Shown here: positions 7,267 through 13,528 of the stretch, piece after piece
How the letters are laid out: every line of letters starts with the position of its first letter
Position numbering within the stretch: position 1 is the first letter of the stretch
Assembly (NCBI GenBank): GCA_004335835.1
Contig: RWJK01000980.1
Span: forward strand, 1-13,528
Length of the DNA: 13,528 bases
Source: Scenedesmus sp. ARA3
Lineage: Eukaryota > Chlorophyta > Chlorophyceae > Sphaeropleales > Scenedesmaceae
Direction of reading: 5' to 3'
Translations under genes and position numbers: made by a program
The notes under the pieces: model-generated
Told to the model about the DNA's origin: nothing
The model's database searches: none
The model's input: the letters and a program-made list of their open reading frames with translations, nothing else

Positions 7267-7856
7267 GGTATGATGAAGTCTTGCTGGGAGTACTGCTGCT
7301 GCTGCTGAGTGCTGGCAGGTTTGCTGCTGCTCCTGCTGCTGCAGTTGTCTGTAAACCATGCATCAACAATGACACAGCCAAGCCCAACCCAAAGGGTTGT
7401 TGGGCAGATTAAGGTTGGCGTGCACCCTCCGAACATCATCTTGCCAATGTGGATGTATCTTGTAGCAACCCACAACAGATCTAACAGAGGCTGCAAATCT
7501 GTGCCGCACTCACTTCCCATCCGTGCAACACAATGCGGGTTGCTGCATGCAACCCATCTGCTACCACACATGCATGCCGCACAAGAGGTGTTGGCAGTTG
7601 TGAAGCAGCAGCACAGGCAACTGCGTTCACCGCATGAAGACAGGCAAGGCAAACCTGCAACGAAATCCCCACAACCAGCCACTGTGTGCATTGGTGCGTC
7701 TTGCAACAGAAAGTCATTGCCACCACCACAAAAAAGGAAGCCAAGTCAAGTGCTGCTTTGAAAAGGAATAAGGAAGGAAGGACTGGCGAATGCCTTCGGC
7801 CCTGATGTACATGCACGTGGTGGTTCACAAGGCTTGCACTGCTGCTGCTGCTGCTG
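7267..7856. other. Probable 3' flank of the large minus-strand gene; no separate gene seen
   Basis: The region lies directly downstream of the stop codon at 7857-7859 (minus). A Cys-rich minus frame (7706-7161) and a plus frame (7309-7761) are open but have no recognisable motifs and oppose each other. Part of it is likely 3' UTR of the large gene, though no polyadenylation signal could be assigned with confidence. Confidence 0.4.
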
Positions 7857-8459
7857 CTACAGCCGCTTGCCACTGCGGCATAGATGCTGCTGCAGCCATG
7901 GCGGCATCGAAGACACTCCAGCACTACGCTGCTGCTGCTGCTGCGGCGGCTGCTGCTGCTGCTGCTGCTGCTGCCAGCTCTGTTGTTGCTGCATTGGCTG
8001 CAGCTGCTGCTGCTCTTGCTGCGGCTGGGGCCAGTTGCGGTGCTGCAGCGTTGCGGGCTGCTGCGCAATCGGCACAGGCTGCAGCTGCTGCTGCTGCTGT
8101 GGCTGCTGGGGCTGCTGCCAGGACTGCTGCTGCGGCGGCTGCTCGTATGTCTGTTGCTGCTGCTGCTGAACCGGGGGTGGCCCCTGCTGCTGTTGCTGCT
8201 GCAGCTGCTGGTACGTCTTTTGCTGCTGCACCGGTGGTGGCCCCTGCTGCTGCTGCTGCTGCTGCTGTTGCTGCCAGTGTGGCACTGGCTGCTGCTGCTG
8301 CTGCTGCTGCTGAGGCATCTGGTGGATTACCTGCAACCCCTGCTGCTGCTGCTGCTGCTGCTGCACCGGCTGCGGTGCTGCTGTTCCTGCTGCTGTGCCC
8401 TGTTGTTGTAGGCTAGGTGGACCGCTCTGCCACGGTTGCTGCTGCTGGTGCCAAGATGA

Positions 8460-8493
<34 letters not shown>

Positions 8494-9459
8494 GGCCAAG
8501 CACATGCCTGCTGCTGCTGCTGCTGCTGCTGCAGGGGTGGCTGGTGCTGCAGCAATGGTGCTGCACTCTGTGGCAGCAGCTGCTGCTGCTGCTGCTGGGC
8601 AGGTTGGTGCCACTGCTGCCCCTGGCCATGCTGCTGCTGCTGCTGCTGCTGGTGCTGCTGGGGTTGAGCAGCCTGCCACTGCATTGGTTGCCCCTGGCCC
8701 TGCTGCTGCTGCTGCTGCTGGCGCCACTGCACACTCTGCATCAACTCACTCTCAGAAGCAGGGCAGGATGCAGCTCTGGGACCTCTTGCTGCTGCTGCTG
8801 CCGCTGCTACTGCTGCTGCTGGCTCCTCATGATCGTTGTTGACCCCTGCTGCAGTAGCAGCTGCCTGCACCGAAAAGGATCTGGCGAGCCCTGATGCATC
8901 TTTCGGTGTGCGCTTCTGCTTTTTCAGCATGCCGGCAGCAGCAGCAGCAGGTTCAGGCAGGATGGCAGCAGCAGCAGCAGCAATGGCGGCGGCAGCAGCA
9001 GCAGCAGCAGCCGGCCGGCGGCTCCTGCCGCGGCCGCTGCTGGGCTTGCGGCCTGCTGCTGCTGCTGCTCTGCCGCTGCATGCGCTGAATTCTGCGCTGC
9101 TGCTTTTGTCTGTGCTGGTGCTGCGGGTGCCAGCAGAACCCCCGCCAGGGTTTAGGGTTCGCGGCGCCGCCGCTGCTGCTGCTGCTGCTGGCCATGTGAC
9201 GGCGGCTGCGCAGCATGCGGACCCAAATGCTGCTGCCGCTGCTGCTGCACTTGACGGGCTGTCGCCCGCGCCTAGCTTCTGCCGCTGCTGCTGCTGCTGC
9301 CGCGGGCTCATTAAGCATGACACATCTAGATCAGAGCCCATGTGCTCTTCAAGTAACGCATCTAACCCCTCAAAAAGATCACTGGTTGGGGTGCAGCAAG
9401 GAGAGCCGCCGAATGCACCAGCCACTAGATCTGTCACATGAGGGCTCGAGTAGTACAAG

Positions 9460-9490
<31 letters not shown>

Positions 9491-11082
9491 ATTGGCCTGC
9501 TGACACGCCACAGCCCCTGCTGCTGCTTGTAGGCACCGCCGCTGCCGCTGCTGCTGCCGCTGCTGCTGCATGGGTGCTGCTGCTCGGCGGCACGTGCAGC
9601 GTACCACACTGCTGCTGCTGCTGCTGCTGCTGGTGGTGCTGCTGTTGCTGCTGCTCGGGTGGGCTGCTGCTGGGCGGCACATGCAGCGTACCACACTGCT
9701 GCTGCTGCTGCTGCTGCTCAGGTGGGCTGTAGGCAGCTGGAGGAGTGGCTTGGTCAACTGCACTGCCCGGAGTGCTTGCAGCAGCAAAGGGGCTAGCAGC
9801 AGAGACCCAGCTGCTGTTGTTTGGCTGCTGCTGCTGCTGTTGCTGACTGCTGCAGTCTGCTGCTGCTGCACCTGGAGGGGAGCCTGTGACAGCACAACCT
9901 ACTGCTGCTGCTGGCGAAGGCAGCTGCGGTGGGTTTGCCTGCTGCTGCTGCTGCTGCTGGGTGGGGTAGCAGATGTCCATGCTGCAGGGTGAGGGGCAAG
10001 CAGGGATGCTGTACACGCCCTGCTGCTGCTGCTGCTGCTGCTGCAGGCTAGCCGGCGGCACAGGATTTATGCTGTTCATATGGGATGCCGGCGGCGCTAC
10101 AGCAGCAGCATGTGCAGGCAGCAGCTGCTGCTGCTCCTGCTGCCAAGGTGGCTGCTGCTGCTGCTGCTGCTGCTGGGGCCAGGACTGCTGCTGCTGCTGC
10201 TCACGCCAGGATTGCTGCTGCTGATGATGCCAAGGTGGCAGCGGCTCTTGGGGCAGAGCTTGCTGCTGCTGCTGCTGCTGCTGCTGATAGTTGTTTGTGG
10301 CTATGTGCTGCTGCTGCTGCTGCTGCTGTGGCTCGACAGGGTTGCTGCCGACAGCACTGAGCGCCGTCGACTGCTGACGCTGAGTCATCTCAATGATCTG
10401 ATCTGATCTGATCTGATCTATCTGCTGCTGCTGCTGCACTGGCGGCGGCGTTGAGCCTCGATGCAAGCCGCTGCCTGACATGCTGCTTGGCGTGCTGGCC
10501 TGTCGCTGCATCTGATCTATCTGCAGCAGCTGCTGCTGCTGCTGAGGGTGGCCAGCTGCTGCTGCTGCTGCTGCTGGTGGTGCTGTGTGAGCCGCCATGC
10601 CAGGCGCGCCGTACGGTTGCTGTTGCTGCTGCGCAGTGCAGCGGTTGCACAGCACACCTGCAGCGCTGCTGCCTCTGTCACTGCTGGTGTGGTTGCAGGC
10701 AGCGCAGGCAAACGTTGCTGGCCCTTGCGTGCTTTGAATCGGGGCAGCAGCAGCAGCAGCTTGCGCAGCAGGTGCAGCAGCAACTGCTGCTGCTGCAGCA
10801 TCCTGCGGTGCTGCTGCTGTTGCTGCTGCGCCTTGCAAGGCCTCTATGCTCCTAAGCAGCGTTATGGCATCCGATCCACCGGCTCGAGCAGCAGCAGCAG
10901 CAGCAGCAGGGGCAGGTGTTGCTGCTGCACCCTGCAGCGCCTCGATACTCCTGAGCAGCTTCTCCTTATGCTGCCGCACCAGCGCTCCTGCAAACTGCTC
11001 GATCTCTTTCTGCAGCTCGGCTTCTATTGAGTGCAGCACTGCACCCAGCAGGTTTCCTGCAGGGCTCATCGGCCTGCTGACA

Positions 11083-11114
<32 letters not shown>

Positions 11115-11357
11115 AGGGACGGGAGCTGAGATCTGTCCTGCAAGGCTCATTGGCCTGCTGACATCTGCTGCTGCTGCTGCTGCAGGGGTGGGGCCTAAGG
11201 GGTTTCCTGCAAGGCTCTGTGGCCTGCTGATATCTGCTGCTGCTGCTGCAGGGGTGGGAGCTGAGAGCTGTCCTGCAAGGCTTTGCGGCCTGCTGCTGCT
11301 GCTGCTGCCAACTGGGTTGGCGTGTGTTGGCTCAGTAGCAGTGGCAGGGGTTGGCGG

Positions 11358-11389
<32 letters not shown>

Positions 11390-11432
11390 GTGGTGGTGGC
11401 TGTGGGTGGGGCGGGATGGTGCCAGGTGCTTG

Positions 11433-11465
<33 letters not shown>

Positions 11466-11596
11466 GGAGGCAGGGTTTGGGTGTGCTGCTGCTGCTGGTT
11501 GCCAGCTGCGTGCTACTGCAGCAACTGGGGGTGCGTGGGCAGCAGCAGCAGCGGCAGGCTGCGAGTAGGCCACACCCCCACTGCAGGGCACAGGCT

Positions 11597-11628
<32 letters not shown>

Positions 11629-11885
11629 GCGTAGCACGGAGCTTGGTGCTGCATGAACTGCTGTGGCTGCTGCTGCTCACCCTCTGCTCGTGGAGCGTAA
11701 GGTGTGTACTGCTGCTGTTGCTGCGGCAGTTGCTGCTGCTGCTGCTGCTGCTGCTGTTGATGGTGCGCTGCCCTGCAGCTCGCCCCCAGGCTTCCTGCAA
11801 GCGGAGTTTGCTGCTGCTGCATGCTGTTGAGGAGGTTCGAAGCCAGGCAGTAAAGCTGCGCCTGCTTTTGAGCGTGCCCATTCAT
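7857..11885 (-). CDS. Large Gln/Ala-rich putative nuclear regulatory protein with GATA-like Cys4 knuckle
   Basis: A single 1342-codon frame. An in-frame TGA sits directly before the ATG at 11885, which fixes the start unless there is an upstream splice. Features in order: Gln-rich N-terminus; four R-P-x-S-x-A-G repeats (about 200-280); an amphipathic helix segment containing ELQKEIEQFAGALVRQHKEK; LLRSIEALQGAAAT at 310 and again at 343; a Cys4 knuckle (C394, C397, C413, C416); long Gln tracts; an acidic patch with SDLFEGLDALLEE (about 835-860); basic clusters GRGRSRRP (about 950) and LKKQKRTPK (about 987-995); and a Gln-rich C-terminal third ending MPPWLQQHLCRSGKRL. No membrane segment or enzyme motif is visible. 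The composition suggests a transcription factor or co-activator, which is inference. Long triplet runs keep all frames open, so unrecognised introns are possible. Confidence 0.75.
9586..9705 (-). repeat. 29-codon in-frame duplication (CGTLHVPPSS)
   Basis: QQCGTLHVPPSS occurs twice, with GTACCACACT anchors at 9601 and 9688 (87 bp apart), separated by Gln and His runs. It shows that the coding sequence grows by short tandem duplication as well as by triplet slippage. Confidence 0.85.
10395..10419 (+). repeat. GATCT pentanucleotide repeat, five units, inside coding DNA
   Basis: Five perfect GATCT units read on the minus strand as part of QIDQIRSDQIIEM. A pentanucleotide repeat in coding DNA is unusual because each unit change shifts the frame. 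The frame is open across it as found. Confidence 0.9.
10635..10709 (-). other. GATA-like Cys4 zinc knuckle within the large ORF
   Basis: The segment FACAACNHTSSDRGSS followed by GVLCNRC gives C-x2-C-x15-C-x2-C at residues 394-416. The L-C-N-x-C ending resembles the second half of GATA fingers. Classical GATA fingers have 17-20 residues in the loop and a conserved T-P-x-W-R, which is absent here. It could be a diverged GATA finger or an unrelated zinc ribbon. Confidence 0.5.
11040..11295 (-). repeat. Four in-frame R-P-x-S-x-A-G protein repeats
   Basis: RPQSLAGQLSAP, DISRPQSLAGNPLGP, DVSRPMSLAGQISAP and DVSRPMSPAGNLLG lie in series with Ala-run spacers. The Asp of units 2-4 is at residues 218, 241 and 268, so the spacing is 23 then 27 codons, varying with Ala-run length. 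The unit may be a short linear motif with a phosphorylatable Ser; this is inference. Confidence 0.8.
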
Positions 11886-12111
11886 TCAAACAAGGTACCC
11901 TCGGCTCTGCTGCTGGCCTGCGGTTGAGTGCCCAGCAACAAGGTCCGCGTTTGTACAGATAGAGCAGAAGATGATGTAAGTTTAAACGTATTCGATGCTG
12001 CTGCGGGGCGTGAGGGAGCGCTGCGGGGCAGCAGCTGGCGCAAGTCGAGTGGTGCCTGGTGATCTGGGCTGCGAGTACAATGAGACTATCATACCGCGGC
12101 AAGCGAAAACT
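11886..12111 (-). promoter_or_regulatory. Presumed 5' leader/upstream region of the large minus-strand gene
   Basis: The sequence immediately upstream of the ATG at 11885 has an in-frame stop and no long motif-bearing frame. Assignment as leader or promoter is by position only. No TATA box is assigned. Confidence 0.3.
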
Positions 12112-12237
12112 AAAAGTATAGATATACTTTTGTTTGAGTGGTGAGGTCCTTACCTCCTTGGATTTCCTTTGGCGGGGACTTTTGTCCCCACTGGCGCTGT
12201 CGAAGTTCTGTCCTTACAGGTTAGGCAGCTACCTAAC
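12112..12237. other. Cluster of four short hairpins
   Basis: Four inverted repeats: AAAAGTATA-GA-TATACTTTT (12112-12131), GAGGT-CCTT-ACCTC (12143-12156), GGGGAC-TTTT-GTCCCC (12174-12189) and GTTAGG-CAGCTA-CCTAAC (12220-12237). All stems are perfect. The region has no CAG/CTG repeats, unlike its surroundings. It may be a structured RNA, a small mobile element or a 5' leader structure. I cannot assign it to a known RNA family. Confidence 0.65.
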
Positions 12238-12239
12238 AG

Positions 12240-12925
12240 CTAAATAAGATATTAGAAGTAGAAGGGCGTTGGACGAGCCACTCTCCTCAACTAATGGCAA
12301 TAGCCAGATGGCCTGTCTGCGAGTTACAAGTCAGTATACAGCGTCAGCGCCACGTTCATCAACGCTGAGAAAGCACGAGAGTGCCAATGAAGCATGTGGA
12401 TGTCTAATGACTGCTGGCTGCGTGACACACGAGCGGCTGGGTTCAACCACTCTGAGTCGCAGGCCGCGTGCGGCAAGAAGCAAGGCAGAGGATAATGAAT
12501 GATTGAGGAATAAACCCAGTATGTTATTTTGACGACACGATCAAGATTCCGAGAGCGAGGGCCGTGTCATTTATCGCAGTTGCCGCCTTCGCAGACAGTG
12601 ACGCACGGTGCTGCGCACGTCCGGGCGGGAAAGCCACACACGTGCTGCTGGTTTCGGTACTTGTTGTTTTGCACATAGCTGCATTCACCAGCGAGAATGC
12701 TACGACGTTTTGCTCTGCAGTGAGCATAGGATCAAGACAGCTGCTGCTTCTGATGCTCTCATCAGGCACACACAGCATCCACAGCTGCACTGTGCAGCTG
12801 CACACCTGCAGGTAACCTCAAACTGTAAAGCAGTGCACCGCAGAACTGGCAACATGAGGGTAAAACCTAGTGTTCGGTACGTTTCTAGATTCAGCGATGC
12901 AACCATTACATGTGTGTGAACGGGC
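12240..12925. other. No confident gene; one possible short exon
   Basis: A plus-strand frame from 12564 encodes a moderately hydrophobic segment (ATHVLLVSVLVVLHIAAF) and ends near CTGCAG|GTAACC at about 12811, which could be a donor. There is no family match, so it is not called a gene. A 9-bp-arm inverted repeat, CAGCTGCAC-T-GTGCAGCTG, lies at 12782-12800. A second unrecognised frame spans 12269-12502. Confidence 0.3.
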
Positions 12926-12929
12926 AGCA

Positions 12930-13528
12930 CTGGCCTTGCAGAGGTATGTGCCACAACTTGAAGTTTGATCCTTTGAAGTTTGATCCTTTGTTTTTGCGGC
13001 TGCTGGCTGGCCGTGTGCGCAAGTCCACCTGTAGACAGCTGCTGCTGCGTGAGTTTGGTTGCAGGCCTTTGGTCAGTGGCTGGTACACTGCATGCTGGGA
13101 TTTGTGGAACAGAGTGGTTGCTCGGCCCTCGAATGACTGGCTCTATCTTGCAAATGCAGGAGAACATAGATCTCAGCCTGAGACAGTTTTCTGGCAGCGT
13201 CGATCAGGGCCGGCAGAAGGCCCTGTGGTTCTGGCAGTTTCGTGCTTTTGTGCGGTCTTTGCATACACACACGGGTTCTTTGGGTGGTGTTTTGCAGACG
13301 CTGGATGGCCTCGGCAGATTGGAGGATGCGGATAAGGGCAAGCCCCAGGCTGCCTTTCAAGCCTGGCTGTATCAGCGGTGGCAGAATCTGCCCTGCAACC
13401 CCAGGCAGGCTGGTTCGGACACAGTTGTTTGCTCTACATATGACAGCTGGTTTGCCTGCACGCCGTTTTCTGACCTCAATATGTCTCGCCCCGAGAGCTG
13501 GTGCTCTGATTATGTGCAGTACACAGCT
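12930..13528 (+). pseudogene. LINE-like non-LTR retroelement ORF2 C-terminal remnant, frameshifted, runs off window
   Basis: One frame reads FLRLLAGRVRKSTCRQLLLR, then EFGCRPLVSGW and LWNRVVARPSNDWL. At about 13145-13156 homology moves to the next frame (+1), which begins MQENIDLSLRQFSGSVDQGR, continues with ALWFWQFRAFVRSLHTH and RWQNLPCNPRQAG, and stays open to the window end. Trp-rich sequence of this sort (LLREFGCRPL, LWNR, FWQFR) is typical of the region after reverse transcriptase in green-algal LINE elements, recognised from memory rather than by search. The start is damaged: RYVPQLEV is in another frame and is followed by a tandem 15-bp duplication at 12958-12987. The frameshift may be decay or a sequencing error. 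The element's 3' end and poly(A) tail are not seen. Confidence 0.6.
12958..12987 (+). repeat. Perfect 15-bp tandem duplication
   Basis: TTGAAGTTTGATCCT occurs twice head to tail at the damaged 5' edge of the LINE-like remnant. It adds five codons in one frame and separates the RYVPQLEV-like and FLRLLAG-like segments. Confidence 0.95.

Noticed and set aside
7161..7706. Minus-strand 181-codon Cys-rich ORF
   Set aside because: No motif with regular Cys spacing, opposed by another open frame, and probably within the 3' flank of the large gene.
7790..8416. Plus-strand Ala-, Leu- and Cys-run ORFs opposite the large gene (also 8417-8842, 8836-9441, 10846-11568 and others)
   Set aside because: They are complements of CAG-rich coding sequence with no non-repeat motif. 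The minus frame is far longer and carries ordered islands.
9147..9159. TTTAGGG units as telomeric sequence (also single units near 2335 and 2680)
   Set aside because: Only one or two units, and the 9147 copy is inside the coding frame. Too short for a telomere or interstitial array.
12149..12190. Possible snRNA (CTTACCT resembles the U1 5' end, followed by a GGGG-rich stem)
   Set aside because: The rest does not follow U1 order or the other spliceosomal RNA sequences I can recall, and the match is only seven bases.
12564..12812. Short hydrophobic plus-strand ORF as a gene
   Set aside because: No family match. A possible GTAACC donor at its end is weak evidence. Mentioned only in the region entry.

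Overview
This window looks like nuclear DNA from a unicellular green alga. Chlorophyte, perhaps Sphaeropleales/Scenedesmaceae or Chlamydomonadales, is an inference and no species is proven. The reasons are short spliced exons with GTGAGT-type donors, CAG/CTG triplet arrays in introns and coding DNA, very long Gln/Ala-rich reading frames, isolated TTTAGGG units, and a LINE-type retroelement tail of a kind common in green algae. Nothing suggests bacterial operons, rRNA, tRNA or CRISPR.

Left third (1-3781, minus strand). A spliced class I SAM-dependent methyltransferase gene of the EEF1A-lysine-methyltransferase/METTL13-like type can be assembled by hand. It has five exons (3781-3650, 3257-3114, 2328-2171, 1863-1741, 1146-1047). 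All exon-exon phases agree, all introns are GT-AG, and the exons give 219 continuous residues with motif I, the post-I acidic residue, the D-K-G-T-L-D-A motif and the R-V-L-R-P-G-G motif. The C-terminal exon is not seen and probably lies left of the window. Each internal exon is accompanied by truncated, diverged tandem copies of its own edges ('splice-edge echoes'). Copies of an exon's acceptor side lie upstream of the intact exon and copies of its donor side lie downstream, nearly always with the splice site still present. One echo carries a 31-unit CTG expansion exactly where the intact exon has two CTG codons. CTG arrays also lie just upstream of the 3' splice sites. This is the most unusual structure in the window.

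Middle (about 3900-7856). I find no convincing gene. The region holds an AT-rich hairpin, a C/A-rich G-poor stretch with an unrecognised 199-codon ORF, a 160-bp tandem duplication, an array of short diverged repeats near 6530-6880, and a 97-bp repeat pair.

Right-centre (7857-11885, minus). A single 1342-codon ORF encodes a Gln/Ala-rich, intrinsically disordered, probably nuclear protein. It has a GATA-like Cys4 knuckle, four R-P-x-S-x-A-G repeats, an amphipathic helix with a duplicated segment, an acidic patch and basic NLS-like clusters. Triplet runs encode Ala through both GCA and GCT phases and Gln through CAG, but avoid Leu and Cys phases, which argues for selection on the protein.

Right end (11886-13528). 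The upstream region of the large ORF contains four small hairpins within about 125 bp. After more non-coding DNA comes the degraded, frameshifted C-terminal part of a LINE-like retroelement protein on the plus strand, running off the window. The two genes show no obvious functional partnership. What they share is heavy triplet-repeat growth.
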